A stretch of DNA of 64,000 nucleotides, from contig JAUICH010000005.1 of assembly GCA_030427505.1 (NCBI GenBank), forward strand, positions 186,001 to 250,000, written 5' to 3'. The notes under the pieces are model-generated. The model saw only the letters and a list, made by a program, of their open reading frames with translations. It had not been told where the DNA came from and did not search any database. A program made the translations under genes and the position numbers. Position 1 is the first letter of the stretch; every line of letters begins with the position of its first letter. Positions 40,810 through 51,100 of this stretch are shown in pieces. Origin of the DNA: Verrucomicrobiia bacterium (GTDB lineage Bacteria > Verrucomicrobiota > Verrucomicrobiia > Verrucomicrobiales > DEV007).

Positions 40810-43161
40810 TTACTTGGCCGTGTGTTTTTTGCGCAACTCACGCGCGGCGCCGACCATGCGCTCAAGGGAAGGCGTGACTTCCGCCCAGCCCCGGGTCTTG
40901 AGGCCGCAGTCGGGGTTGACCCACAGGTTTTCGGAAGGCAGCACCGAGGCGGCCCGCTCTAACAGGCCCACCATCTCTTCGGTTTTGGGAATGCGCGGGG
41001 AGTGGATGTCATAGACTCCGGGTCCGATCTCGTTCGGATAATGGAACCCGGCGAAGGCCTCCAGCAGTTCCAGGCCGGAGCGGGCGTTCTCGATGGTAAT
41101 GACGTCCGCGTCCATTTCCCGGATCGCGTCCAGCATGTCGTTGAACTCCGAGTAGCACATGTGGGTGTGGATCTGGGTGTCGTTCCTGACTCCGGAGGAG
41201 GCGAGCCGGAAGGCTTTGACCGCCCAATCGAAATAGCCGGCCCAGTCGCCCCGGCGCAGGGGAAGACCTTCACGGATAGCAGCTTCATCGATCTGGATGA
41301 TGGACAGGCCCGCGGCTTCGAGATCCACGACCTCGTCCCGGATGGCCAGGGCGATCTGGTAAGTCGTGTCGCGGCGCGGCTGATCGTCGCGGACAAAGCT
41401 CCACTGAAGGATTGTTACCGGACCGGTCAGCATGCCCTTCATCGGTTTCTTCGTGCGGGACTGGGCGAACTTGGCCCACTCCACCGTCATGGGTTTCGGA
41501 CGGCTTATGTCGCCAAAGATGATGGGCGGCTTCACGCAGCGGCTGCCGTAGCTTTGCACCCAGCCAAAGCGGGTAAAGGCAAAGCCTTCCAGTTGTTCGC
41601 CGAAATATTCGACCATGTCGTTCCGTTCGAACTCGCCGTGAACCAGAACGTCGAGCCCGGCCCTTTCCTGCAACTGAATGCAGTCACAGGTGCGGAGGCG
41701 GAGAAAGGTCTGGTACTGGTCCTCCGTCCAGTCGCCCCGGCGGAGTTTCGCCCGGGCGTCGCGGACTTCCTTGGTCTGGGGAAAGGAACCGATGGTGGTC
41801 GTGGGGAAGGGGGGGAGTTTCAGTTTTTCCCGCTGTAGCTCCTGCCGCTTGGAGAAGGGCGCTTCGCGGGTAAACAGGTTGTCCCGCAGGACGGCCACGC
41901 GCGCCTGCACTGCCGGCACGGTGACCCGTTTGCTCCGGCGGCGGGACTGGATGGCGCTTTCATTGGCCATGAGGGCTTCGGCGGCCTGTTCGGGGTTCGC
42001 CACCGCGTCGCGCAAGACGGTCAGTTCCACCAGTTTTTCCTCGGCAAAAGCCAGCCAGTTGGCGATCTCAGGGTCGAGATCCGTTTCCTGGGCGAGGCTG
42101 ACGGGCACGTGCAGGAGAGAGCACGAAGGCGCCACGATCACACGCCCGGCGCCGAGTTTGCTCACCACGGCCTTGAGGACGGACAGGGCCGCTTTCAGAT
42201 CCGTCTTCCAGATGTTGCGGCCATCAATGAGACCGAGCGACAGCGTCTTGTCCGAGTTCGCCAGCTTGCTCGCCACGGTGGCGACTTCGCTGGCGGCCCG
42301 CACGCCGTCGATGTGGATTCCGGCCACCGGCAAAGCCAACAAGGTTTCCAGATTTTCCCGTAGTTCCCCGAAGTAGGTGGTTACGTTCAGCGCCAGACCG
42401 GCGGCAAGTTCCGCGAGGGTCTCGTAGGCGGTCTTCACCAGCGCGCGCTGGCGGTCCGTGAGGTCCAGCGCCAGGGCCGGTTCGTCCAGGCGGACGGCCG
42501 TGGCGCCCGCTTTCGCCAAGCGGTCCAGGATCTGGCCGTAGACCGGTAGCAGGGCGTTCAGCAGGCTGAAACGGTCGAAGCCTTCGGCGGCATCAATCTC
42601 TTTACCGAGCGCCAGATAGGTAAAGGGACCGATCAGCACCGGGACCGTGTCGATGCCGAGCGCCTTGGCCTCCGCGTATTCGTCGAAAGGTTTTGCGGAA
42701 GAAAGGCGGAACGTAGTGCTCCCGCTAAACTCCGGGACCAGGTAGTGATAGTTAGTGTCAAACCACTTGGTCATTTCGCAGGCCAGTTGAGGGCCCTGCT
42801 GACCGCAACAGCTATCCGTTTCCTCCTCCTTCGCCGCGTCCACCTGGCGTCCGCGAGCCATGCGGAAGTAGAGATCGAGGCCGATGTCCGATTCGCCATC
42901 CCAGCTGAAGCGGGCGGGCACGTGACCCAGCAGGCAACTCATGTCCAGCACCTGATCGTAGAAGCTGAAGTCGTTGCTGGGAATGAGATCGATTCCGGCC
43001 TCTTTCTGGGTTTCCCAGTGAACGCGGCGCAGCGCTGCGGCGGTTTCCTGGAGTTCCTCCTCCGGCAGTTCGCCTTTCCAAAACGCTTCCACCGCTTTCT
43101 TGAGTTCGCGGCGGCGTCCGATTCGGGGGTATCCGAGATTCTGGGTCTTGAGGGAAGTCAT
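40810..43161 (-). CDS. metE: Cobalamin-independent methionine synthase
   Basis: Transfers a methyl group from 5-methyltetrahydrofolate (polyglutamate) to homocysteine, the last step of methionine synthesis. 783 residues from ATG 43161 (MTSLKTQNLGYPRIGRRREL), the standard MetE N-terminus. The zinc ligands are all present: H and C in IHTHMCYSEF, E in IENARS and C in VNPDCGLKTRGW. The two duplicated barrels are complete. Divergent from metR across 90 bases holding a MetR box, the classical regulatory arrangement. Confidence 0.97.
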   Translation of the reverse strand: MTSLKTQNLGYPRIGRRRELKKAVEAFWKGELPEEELQETAAALRRVHWETQKEAGIDLIPSNDFSFYDQVLDMSCLLGHVPARFSWDGESDIGLDLYFRMARGRQVDAAKEEETDSCCGQQGPQLACEMTKWFDTNYHYLVPEFSGSTTFRLSSAKPFDEYAEAKALGIDTVPVLIGPFTYLALGKEIDAAEGFDRFSLLNALLPVYGQILDRLAKAGATAVRLDEPALALDLTDRQRALVKTAYETLAELAAGLALNVTTYFGELRENLETLLALPVAGIHIDGVRAASEVATVASKLANSDKTLSLGLIDGRNIWKTDLKAALSVLKAVVSKLGAGRVIVAPSCSLLHVPVSLAQETDLDPEIANWLAFAEEKLVELTVLRDAVANPEQAAEALMANESAIQSRRRSKRVTVPAVQARVAVLRDNLFTREAPFSKRQELQREKLKLPPFPTTTIGSFPQTKEVRDARAKLRRGDWTEDQYQTFLRLRTCDCIQLQERAGLDVLVHGEFERNDMVEYFGEQLEGFAFTRFGWVQSYGSRCVKPPIIFGDISRPKPMTVEWAKFAQSRTKKPMKGMLTGPVTILQWSFVRDDQPRRDTTYQIALAIRDEVVDLEAAGLSIIQIDEAAIREGLPLRRGDWAGYFDWAVKAFRLASSGVRNDTQIHTHMCYSEFNDMLDAIREMDADVITIENARSGLELLEAFAGFHYPNEIGPGVYDIHSPRIPKTEEMVGLLERAASVLPSENLWVNPDCGLKTRGWAEVTPSLERMVGAARELRKKHTAK

Positions 43162-43218
43162 GCCCCTACGATCTCTCCGAAACAACATGAACAAAACGAA
43201 ACCTCTTCAGCGTTAACT

Positions 43219-43231
43219 TGAACCAGATTCA
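43219..43231. promoter_or_regulatory. MetR-binding site (TGAA-N5-TTCA)
   Basis: TGAACCAGATTCA matches the known MetR consensus TGAANNNNNTTCA exactly, and is symmetric one base further each way (TTGAA...TTCAA). It lies in the divergent metE-metR gap, 58 bases from the metE start and 21 from the metR start. It probably serves both metE activation (homocysteine as co-activator) and metR autoregulation. Confidence 0.8.
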
Positions 43232-43251
43232 ACTACCCCTATCGTGCGATC

Positions 43252-44166
43252 ATGCTCGAACTGCGGCACCTAGAAACCATGATCGCGCTGGCGGAGACCG
43301 GCAGCCTGGCCGGAGCGGCGAACCGGGTGCACCTGACCCAGTCCGCCTTGTCCCATCAGCTCAAGGCCCTCGAAACCCACTACGGCTGCGTGTTCTTCGA
43401 GCGGAAGTCTTCCCCTCTGCGCTGGACTCCGGCGGGAGAGCGCCTCGTGGCTTTGGCCTATGACGTTCAGCGCCGGATCGCCGGCGCGAATCGCGAATTG
43501 TCCCGGCTCCTGGAGGGGAAGGCGGGGCAACTGCGCATCGCCGTGGAGTGTCATTCCTGCTTTGACTGGCTGATGCCGGCGATGGACGTTTTCCGGGAAA
43601 ACTGGGAAGAGGTGGAGATGGACCTGGTGTCCGGATTTCACCCCGACCCAGTGGAACTGCTCACGGAGAACCGCGCGGATCTCGTGATCGCGTCGCGGAA
43701 AAAGAGGCGCGCGGGCACGGACTTTCACCCGCTGTTTGCCTACTACATGCCCGCCATCCTGGGAAAGAAACATCCCCTGACGCGGAAGAAACACCTCACG
43801 GCCCGCGACTTCGCGGAAGAGACCTTGATCACTTATCCGATCCCTGACGAGCGTCTGGACCTGGTCCGCCGGGTGCTCGAGCCCGCGAAAGTCATTCCGG
43901 AAAGGCGGATGGCCACCCTGACCGAGGCCATCCTTCAACTGGTCGCCAGCGGACGGGGTATTGCCGCGCTCCCGGCCTGGGCCATTCAGCCCTACCTGGA
44001 CCGGGAATACGTCATCGGCCGCCCCATCACGTCCCGCGGGCTACGGTGCGAACTTTACGCGGCCACCACCGCCAATGGATCGCGGATGGCCTACTTGAGG
44101 GACTTCATTCAAACCATGCGCAACGTTTGCTTCCGGGATCTGAGAGGGATCGAGCCTTTGTCATAG
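43252..44166 (+). CDS. metR: LysR-family regulator of methionine synthesis
   Basis: 304 residues. N-terminal winged helix-turn-helix (LETMIALAETGSLAGAANRVHLTQSALSHQLKALE) and a C-terminal co-inducer domain. Several blocks match E. coli MetR closely, e.g. LRIAVECHSCFDWLMPAMDVF, the VEMDLVSG segment and LITYPIPDERLD. In known systems homocysteine modulates its activation of metE. Divergent from metE with a consensus box in between. Confidence 0.93.
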   Translation: MLELRHLETMIALAETGSLAGAANRVHLTQSALSHQLKALETHYGCVFFERKSSPLRWTPAGERLVALAYDVQRRIAGANRELSRLLEGKAGQLRIAVECHSCFDWLMPAMDVFRENWEEVEMDLVSGFHPDPVELLTENRADLVIASRKKRRAGTDFHPLFAYYMPAILGKKHPLTRKKHLTARDFAEETLITYPIPDERLDLVRRVLEPAKVIPERRMATLTEAILQLVASGRGIAALPAWAIQPYLDREYVIGRPITSRGLRCELYAATTANGSRMAYLRDFIQTMRNVCFRDLRGIEPLS

Positions 44167-44426
44167 ACGCCAACCGAGCCGTGGCGCCGCTGCAAAGTAC
44201 CCGCAACGGCGAGGCCCTGGCCGCCGTAATGAACTGCGTAAGAATTGCCTGGGGCGGACAAGCTCCGGCCGGGCGCGAAGAAAACAAAACAACTACCAAC
44301 CTTGTACCCAGGCCGGGGGCGCAAGAGCGCGCTGGAAAGACCGGTGGGGAATCTTAAATACGAACGCCTCCCGTTCTCCAGCTTGACCAGACGGGCCACC
44401 AAGTGAACGTTTATTACCATAGAGGA
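44167..44426. other. Intergenic region between metR and the SCO genes
   Basis: 260 bases with no recognisable gene, terminator or operator. It must contain the promoter of the two SCO genes. A GTG at 44403 opens the SCO frame eight codons early. Confidence 0.5.
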
Positions 44427-45317
44427 ATGAACTCAAAACCGCCCCTCCACCACTTGGCTCTGTTCGTTGTTTTCGCCGCCGCCTTGGTTTCGTGCGGTTC
44501 CGGCGGTGATGCCCGGGTCTTCGAAGTCCGGGGCGTCATTCAGGAACTGCCTGAGGATCAACCCCTCCGGGTAGTGATCGATCACGAGGAAATGCCCGGC
44601 TACATGGGCGCCATGATCATGCCTTTCCGCGTCAAAGACGCCGCCGAACTGGAGGGACTTCAGCCCGGAGACCAGGTGACCTTTGAGTATCACGTTACCG
44701 GCACGCAATCCTGGGTGGAGAAGATCACCCCCACTGGCAAAAGGGGGGAGGTACAATCCTCCACCGATCTGGACGACTCAGCCGAAGAACCGCTGGAGGT
44801 GGGTGCAGTACTTCCTGATTTCGAGTTCGTGGATGAAAGCGGTCAGGACGTGAAGCTCAGCGACTTTCGCGGCAAGACGGTGGCTCTGACTTTCGTCTTT
44901 TCCCGTTGCCCGGTCCCGGAGTATTGCCCCGCCATGATGCACAAGTTTCGCGCCGCGCTCGATTCCCTGAAGGAGCACTCCGAACTGAACGGGCACTACC
45001 AACTGCTGACCGTTTCTTTCGACACCGAAAACGACACCCCTGAGACCATGAAAACCTGGGGCGCCGCCTTCGGTTTTGAGAGCGGACAACCCTGGAAGCT
45101 TCTGACCAGCGATTCCTGCTGCACCATCAACGAGATCGCCGCCAAGGTGGGGCTGAAATTCGGCGAGCACAATGGCTCCTATCAGCATAACCTGCGCACC
45201 GTGGTGCTGGATTCCGAAGGCCGCATCAGCCGGATCTTTAAGGACGAAACCTGGAAAACCAGCGAGCTGGTCGAGGAGATCCTGACGCTGAACGGCGGCT
45301 ACCTGAGCGCCCGGTAA
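44427..45317 (+). CDS. CusF-SCO1/SenC fusion lipoprotein
   Basis: Copper-handling lipoprotein, probably for cytochrome oxidase assembly or redox homeostasis. ATG 44427 gives a lipoprotein signal with lipobox LVSC (MNSKPPLHHLALFVVFAA then ALVSCGS). The first domain is CusF-like (GVIQELPEDQPLRVVIDHEE, then MPGYMGAMIMPFRVKD), with the Met/His copper residues. The second is a SCO1/thioredoxin-fold domain with cysteines in FSRCPVPEYCP (CX5C, not the usual CX3C) and the distal His in GSYQHNLRTVVLD. The next gene is a second SCO protein 15 bases away. Confidence 0.9.
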   Translation: MNSKPPLHHLALFVVFAAALVSCGSGGDARVFEVRGVIQELPEDQPLRVVIDHEEMPGYMGAMIMPFRVKDAAELEGLQPGDQVTFEYHVTGTQSWVEKITPTGKRGEVQSSTDLDDSAEEPLEVGAVLPDFEFVDESGQDVKLSDFRGKTVALTFVFSRCPVPEYCPAMMHKFRAALDSLKEHSELNGHYQLLTVSFDTENDTPETMKTWGAAFGFESGQPWKLLTSDSCCTINEIAAKVGLKFGEHNGSYQHNLRTVVLDSEGRISRIFKDETWKTSELVEEILTLNGGYLSAR

Positions 45318-45332
45318 CGTTTGAAATTCCCC

Positions 45333-46025
45333 ATGGAACCCCAAGCCGAAACGAAACCCAGCGCGCTTCCCGTCGCGGCTTTCTACGGCCTGCTTCTTCT
45401 GGTTCTGGGGATTCTTTCGGTGCTGTGGTTCCAGTGGGTAAGTTCCGCCAGAAACCGTTCCAACACCGGGGCTTATACCGAGCAAGATGCTGTCCGCCAG
45501 TACAAGATGGTGGAAGAGTTTCGCCTGACCAATCAGCACGGCCAGGAGTTCGGCAGCCAGGAACTGGCCGGAAAGGTGTGGATCGCGGACTTTGTTTTCA
45601 CATCCTGCGCGGCCGAGTGCCCCATCCTGAGCACGCGGATGGCGGAACTGCAAAAGCGGTTCTCCGGCCAGCCGGACGTCGCCTTTGTCTCGATCTCGGT
45701 GGACCCTAACACGGACACTCCGGAGCGGCTGGCCGACTACGCAGGCCGTTTCAACGCCGGTCCCGGCTGGAACTTTCTAACCGGCCCGCCCCGCCAGGTG
45801 AACAGACTAATCAAAGGCAGCTTTCTCCTCCCCGTGGCCGAAAGCGACGGGGAACGCAACGACATCCTGATGGCCAACCTCATCCACACCGAAAAGATCG
45901 CGGTGGTCGACCGCATGGGCGTGGTGAGGTTTTATACCGAAGGCTTGCCCGCCAATTCCGTGGACGAAATTGAAGATGCGGTGCGCAGCCTGCTCCAGGA
46001 AAACGCGGAACTTCCGCCTTCTTAG
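45333..46025 (+). CDS. SCO1/SenC-family protein, membrane-anchored
   Basis: 230 residues. ATG 45333 gives MEPQAETKPSALP and then one transmembrane helix (AFYGLLLLVLGILSVLWFQW). The thioredoxin-fold domain faces the periplasm with the CX3C copper/redox motif SCAAECP and the distal His in NLIHTEKIAVVD, all canonical for SCO1. Likely delivers copper to, or reduces thiols of, a cytochrome oxidase subunit; no oxidase gene lies in the window. Co-transcribed with the CusF-SCO fusion. Confidence 0.92.
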   Translation: MEPQAETKPSALPVAAFYGLLLLVLGILSVLWFQWVSSARNRSNTGAYTEQDAVRQYKMVEEFRLTNQHGQEFGSQELAGKVWIADFVFTSCAAECPILSTRMAELQKRFSGQPDVAFVSISVDPNTDTPERLADYAGRFNAGPGWNFLTGPPRQVNRLIKGSFLLPVAESDGERNDILMANLIHTEKIAVVDRMGVVRFYTEGLPANSVDEIEDAVRSLLQENAELPPS

Positions 46026-46127
46026 GTTTTTCATCAAGGCGCAACGCGATTCCCGAGCGCGTTCGCTGCAGCGGGAAAGCGCCGCCTTACGCCTTTGTCA
46101 GGGCCTTATTGATTCCCGGCGGAAGCT

Positions 46128-46355
46128 CTATCTCCCCTTTAAGGACCCGCCGTTCTTCATCATCATCCCGGCCCGGTACCATTTCTTCCCGGTGTCGTCG
46201 CTCTTCCAACATTCGGTATCGAAGCCGGGGACACACGCCTTTTTGTCTCCGCCCGGGCTGGCGACGTAAACCGTCCCATACGCGTCGCAAACGTTCAGTT
46301 TGTCGCCCGGACCAAAGGTGACCGTTGAGGGATTGATCAAGGTCAAACCCTGCAT
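46128..46355 (-). CDS. Small hypothetical protein after tpsB
   Basis: 75 residues from ATG 46355 (MQGLTLINPSTVTFGPGDKL), 18 bases past the tpsB stop and in the same direction. It contains three Cys, an Asp/Lys-rich middle and a Met/Gly-rich end (AGMMMKNGG). No signal peptide or known domain. Position and spacing suit a third gene of the TPS operon, but short length keeps confidence modest. Confidence 0.4.
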   Translation of the reverse strand: MQGLTLINPSTVTFGPGDKLNVCDAYGTVYVASPGGDKKACVPGFDTECWKSDDTGKKWYRAGMMMKNGGSLKGR

Positions 46356-46373
46356 CACGGTTTCCGCTTCACC

Positions 46374-48149
46374 TTAGAACCGCACCATCGTACTGATGTG
46401 CCAGCGGGCGGACTCGCCGTCTTCGAAACCGCTTTGGTCGAGTTGCCAGCCGTAGGCGAGGCGGAGGGACAGATAGCTGGCCAGCCGGTACTCCAGGCCC
46501 AGGCCGGCGCCGCCCAGGCTCTGGCTGTCGGGTTCGCCCGGCAGGCGATCCACGTTGCAGGCCCAGGCCGCGTCGTAGAAGCCGAAGACACGCATCTTCT
46601 CTTCGTCGAGGTCCAGCCCCAGCGTGTTCAGGGGGTAAAACTCGGGGCCATACAGTTCGGCACTGAGGCGGATGCCTTCGTCGGCGCGAGTGATATTCTG
46701 CTCGAAACCGCGCACGGATCCGATGCCGCCGAGGACCATCGCCTCGCTGGGCAGCAGGTTACCGTTGCTCCATTGCCCTTCCAGTTTGAACACAAAGACA
46801 AAGTCGCTTGGTAGATTCACGATCTGCGTGAGTTCGCCGGTCCAATAGAGGTAGTCCGCGCTGCCCAAGCCGCGGAGTTCCTGGAAAGATTCATCAGAGT
46901 TATGAGCGCTCAGGTCCCCCGGGCTCCAAACCAGTTGGGTGCTGAGGAATTGCCGGCCAAAGGGCTGTTCCTTCTTGGCCGAAAGGCCAGCCGAAAACTG
47001 GAAGATCTCAGCCGTGGAGTCCGCCACCGTGGCGCCGCCGAACTCAAGGTTGTTGTTGGTGCTCTTGAAGTCAAAGCCCAGGCGCAGGTCCGGTGTGTAG
47101 CCCGCGAATTTCGGCAGCGGGATGAGGTAAACGCCACTCAATTGCTCGCTTTCGCCCTTGGTTTCCAGCACCTCGCCCGCCGCGCGGAGTTCCGCGCCAC
47201 TTTCCACGTAACCGGCCAGAAACTGGAACTCGTGGCGCCACTGGTGAATGGGCAGGCGGTAGCTCAGGGCATGCGCGTGGAGATTTTCGAACTCCAGCGT
47301 GGTGGTGTACTGGTAGCCGAGGATGTGGTCCCAGCCAAATACGTTACCCCACTCCAGGCCAAAGAAGAGGCGGTCCTCGCCGATCAGTTCGTTGCCTGTG
47401 TTGTCATAGCCGGCGTACGCGCTGTAGGGCCGTTTCTCCTCCACTTCCAGGGTCAGGTCGGCTTCGGCAAACTCATCGCCGGGGCTGTACACCAGGCCTA
47501 CTTGGCGGTAGGGGTTGCGGTTCAGGTAGCGCAGGTCATCCAGTAGCGGGTCCTGCTTGATTACCTGGCCCCGCTGGATGCGGAAGGAGCGCAGGTAGAG
47601 GTTTTCGTCGAAATACTTCGTGCCGGTCACGTTGATGTCTCCGGCCCGGCCTAGCACCACCACCAACTGCAGGATGCCGCCGCTGACGTCCTGTTCGGGC
47701 AGGGCCACGTCCACTACCGGCATCCCGGCTTTCCGGTAGGCCAGCACCACATCGCGGGCCATTTCGTGAACTCGCTTCAGGCTCAGGGGGCTGTCGATGT
47801 AATCAGCCAGCGCGGACATCACTTCCACCGGCACCGGCAATTCGCCGTCTCCCACGTCCAGCCCCGCCACCTCCGGCGGGTTGTCAGCCTGGACCTGGTC
47901 CGGATGACCCCAGAGCATGATGCCCTTGATCTCACCGACGATCTCATCGCTGTACTCGCTGATGTCCGCGGGTTCGTCTTCCGGAGGCATCTGCACTTCC
48001 GGTTCCTCCCGCGCCAGCGGCTCTGGTTCCGCCACGGCGGGTTTGATACGTTCCATGTCCTGCGCGAAGGTCACGCCCATGACATGAACGCCCAGGGCCA
48101 GGACGATTGGCCGGATTAGGACAGTAAAAGTGTTGCGAGGCGATTTCAT
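46374..48149 (-). CDS. TpsB outer-membrane transporter (FhaC/ShlB-like)
   Basis: Beta-barrel pore that exports TpsA across the outer membrane. 591 residues: signal peptide ending near VTFAQ; an acidic linker; a POTRA region (DYIDSPLSLKRVHEMARDVV to LGRAGDINVTGTKYF); then the barrel, with the conserved loop-6 motif VRGF in GGIGSVRGFEQN (about residue 481) and an aromatic C-terminal end (STMVRF). ATG 48149 is one base from the TpsA stop, so the two genes are translationally coupled. Confidence 0.95.
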   Translation of the reverse strand: MKSPRNTFTVLIRPIVLALGVHVMGVTFAQDMERIKPAVAEPEPLAREEPEVQMPPEDEPADISEYSDEIVGEIKGIMLWGHPDQVQADNPPEVAGLDVGDGELPVPVEVMSALADYIDSPLSLKRVHEMARDVVLAYRKAGMPVVDVALPEQDVSGGILQLVVVLGRAGDINVTGTKYFDENLYLRSFRIQRGQVIKQDPLLDDLRYLNRNPYRQVGLVYSPGDEFAEADLTLEVEEKRPYSAYAGYDNTGNELIGEDRLFFGLEWGNVFGWDHILGYQYTTTLEFENLHAHALSYRLPIHQWRHEFQFLAGYVESGAELRAAGEVLETKGESEQLSGVYLIPLPKFAGYTPDLRLGFDFKSTNNNLEFGGATVADSTAEIFQFSAGLSAKKEQPFGRQFLSTQLVWSPGDLSAHNSDESFQELRGLGSADYLYWTGELTQIVNLPSDFVFVFKLEGQWSNGNLLPSEAMVLGGIGSVRGFEQNITRADEGIRLSAELYGPEFYPLNTLGLDLDEEKMRVFGFYDAAWACNVDRLPGEPDSQSLGGAGLGLEYRLASYLSLRLAYGWQLDQSGFEDGESARWHISTMVRF

Positions 48150-48150
48150 T

Positions 48151-51100
48151 CTATTCTTCGACTTCCACTTCGCCGCTGCCCAGGGTGAAGATGTTTCCGA
48201 ACTCGGGTAGCAGGTTGGAGTCTCCTCCGATGTTCAGTCCCTGCGGGTCGAACAGCGGCAGCTTGAACGGATCCTCCAGTTGTTCAAGGACACTTTGGGT
48301 CAGAACGAAGTCAAAGAACGGGTTGGCCAGCAGGTCCAGCACCTCCGGCGGCAGGGCATCCTCTACCTGGATGACCACCAGTGGGGTCTCATCGCCGTCA
48401 CCAGGTACCACGCCAAAGGGGATTCCCAGGTCCACCAGCACTTCCAGGTCGTCCTCCACCTCCGGAGGCAAGGAATAGAAGGCGTAGTTCCCAATCGTGA
48501 GATCCGGCGTGTAGGAACCCTCCCCGAAGGCGAAGAGTCCCATGTTGTTCAAGACCGTGCCATTGGTTGGGACCGTGGTGGCTTCGTTCAGAGTCGCGCC
48601 CTCGCCCTGCCAACCCGTGGTGCTGGGAATGTAGAACCGCAACTCACCCGACGGCCCGCTGAAGAAGCCGGTGGTCGAGTCCGCGGTCAGGGTGGCGGAA
48701 AGGTCCAGGAAGGGCTCCGTCTGGCCCACGCCGATGTAGGTGTTTCCACTGACGTAAGTGCCGTCTGGCCCGATCACGTGGCCGATGGCGGCGTTCGTCA
48801 GCGTGGCGGAACCGCCCGCCTTCACCATCACGTCGCCCTCCACCGTCTGCCCCGCGTCGTCATCCAGGAGCAAGTCGCCGTGGCCGAGCAGCACGTAGCG
48901 GGTGGCCAGGCCCTGGCCTTCCAGGGTCAGGTCGCCATTCAGGCTGACCTCGATCATCCCGCTGAAGTCGCCGCCGGTCAGCGGGCCGCCGTTGCCCACC
49001 TGCACCTGGGTAAAGAGCCCGGTTCCCGCGGTCAGGGAAACGTCTTCCACATCCACCACCCGGATGTCGCCGCTGTGATCGCCCATGGAAAGGACACCCC
49101 CTTGGCCGAGCTGTGCGTAGGCGCCAAAGCCCTCTCCGCCAGCGAAGGTGACGTCCCCGGTATCGCTGATCTCCGTGGTGCCGCCGTGGTCGCCGAAGGC
49201 GCCGGCGCCGCCTTGGCCGAGTTGGGCGTAGGACAAGATTCCTTCCCCACCCGTGAAGGTCACGCTGTTGGCCTGGCTGATGGTCGTGGTGCCGCCGAAG
49301 TCTCCCGTGGCCAGGAAGCCGCCCTGGCCGATCTGCGCGTAGGCCAGATCCCCGTCACCACCGGTGACCGTGACCTTGTTGCCGGCGATGATGCCGATGT
49401 TCGAAGTCGCCCAGGCATCGTCGAAGGAATCAAATCCCGCCTGACCTCCCACGTGCCCGATCTGGGCATAGTTGAGCGGCCCGTCATTTCCGCCCGCGAC
49501 CTTCAGGTTATTCCGCACCCGGAGATTCATGTCCCCGTCCACCGTCAAAGAGCCGCCGTCCGCCGTCAGGTCGTAATCGCCCATGGCGTAGCCATCGCGG
49601 GCCCGGAAGCCCAGCTGCGCGAAGCGGCCCGGAGCGCCGGAGCCGTTCCCGCCCTGGACCGTTACGTTATTCCCGAAGACATTCGCCGTGCCGGAGCGTG
49701 TGCCCACCGCCACTCCCAGAGGCTGCAAACCGGCCCCGACAATGACCGAGCCCAGGTTCTGCCCATACAGGGTAGTGGAGGAAACGTCCTCATCCAGGAA
49801 AGTAGCCGCGTCGAACATCGTGCCGCCATCCCAGCCGGCCACGATGTTCAGGTCGCCCCCCGTGGTGTTGCGGTTCTGCAGGCCGCCCAGGAAAGTGACA
49901 TTCCCGGTGGCGATCAAGTCCAGGGAGTAGGGCGAGTCATACAGCAAATAGGAGGACAGGCGGATGAAACTCGTGCCGCCGTCCGTATCCGCCACCGCGC
50001 CAAACTCCGCCCGGCCCAGGCGGTTGGTGATCAGCGACAGGTTCCCCATGCCCAGCGCCGCCTCGATGTTCGCCGAGGCTTCCGGATCGATGATGTAGTT
50101 CACCTGGTCCGGCAGCACGTAGTAGGAAAACTCCGGCGTGTAGGGGCCGTCGCCAAAGACAAACTGGCCCTGGAAATTCGGCGCCTGGGCGCCGCCGTGG
50201 GCCACGCCATTGAGTTTGGTGGCGGTATCGACCAGGTCGTTCGCCGCGTCTCCCAGGTAAATGCGCAGCTCACCCCCCTGGGCATCCAGGGCGCTGTTCA
50301 GTTGGCTGTCCGCGTCCGCCGTCAGATCTCCCAACAGACCGAGGTAGGTGTTTCCGCTGGTATAGCTGCCGCCCGTGGGCGTCCGGTGGCCGAGAATAGC
50401 CCGGGTCAGGGTCACGTCGCCACCCACCCGCACGGTTACATTGCCCTGCACGCTTTCGCCCGTGTCCGTGTCCCCCGGCTGATCGCCATGACCGAGGATG
50501 GCATACCGGTTGTTCAGCGCCGTTCCCCCGGTCAGGGTGAGATCCCCGTCAATGGTCAGGTCGATCGTTCCGCTGAAGTTCCCCTTGGCGAAATAACCGC
50601 CCTGGCCCAACTGCGCGACTGCCTCCGGACCGGTGCCGCCGTTAAAGGTCACGTCGTTGACAAAATTCATTAAGGTCGTCCCGCCGTGGTCGCCATCCGC
50701 GCTGGAGCCGCCCTGGCCGAGTTGCGCGTATGCTCCGGGAGCGCTGCCCGCGGAGAAGGTAATGTCGTGGATGTGCGACAGCTGGATGGTCCCGTCGTGG
50801 CTGCCGTCCGCGTCATGCCCGCCCTGACCCAGGTGCGCGTAGTTCACGTTCATGCTGCCGCCCGTGAAGACAATGTCGTTCACCCAGCTCAACTCGATGG
50901 TGCCCTCGTGACTGCCAACGGCGTAGGCGCCGCCGTTCCCCAGATGCGCGTAAGCGTTCTTGCTCGTCATCCCGGCAGTGAAGGTCAGGTTATGCACCTG
51001 CGTCACCAGGATGTCCCCGCTGTGGCTGCCCTGGGCGGTGTAGCCGCCCTGGCCGAGCTGCGCGTAGGTTTCCTGGCCCGTGCCCGCTTCGAAGGTCACA

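Noticed and set aside
40646-41014. Plus-strand frame behind a good AAGGAGGT sequence
   Set aside because: The frame is Arg/Pro/Ser-rich and most of it is antisense to metE; the Shine-Dalgarno match alone is not enough.
48280-50673. 797-residue open frame antisense to the TpsA gene
   Set aside because: It mirrors the repetitive, GC-rich TpsA sense frame, has the low-complexity His/Ala/Arg/Gly-rich composition typical of shadows and no domain. The TpsA frame has TPS motifs and a coupled TpsB.
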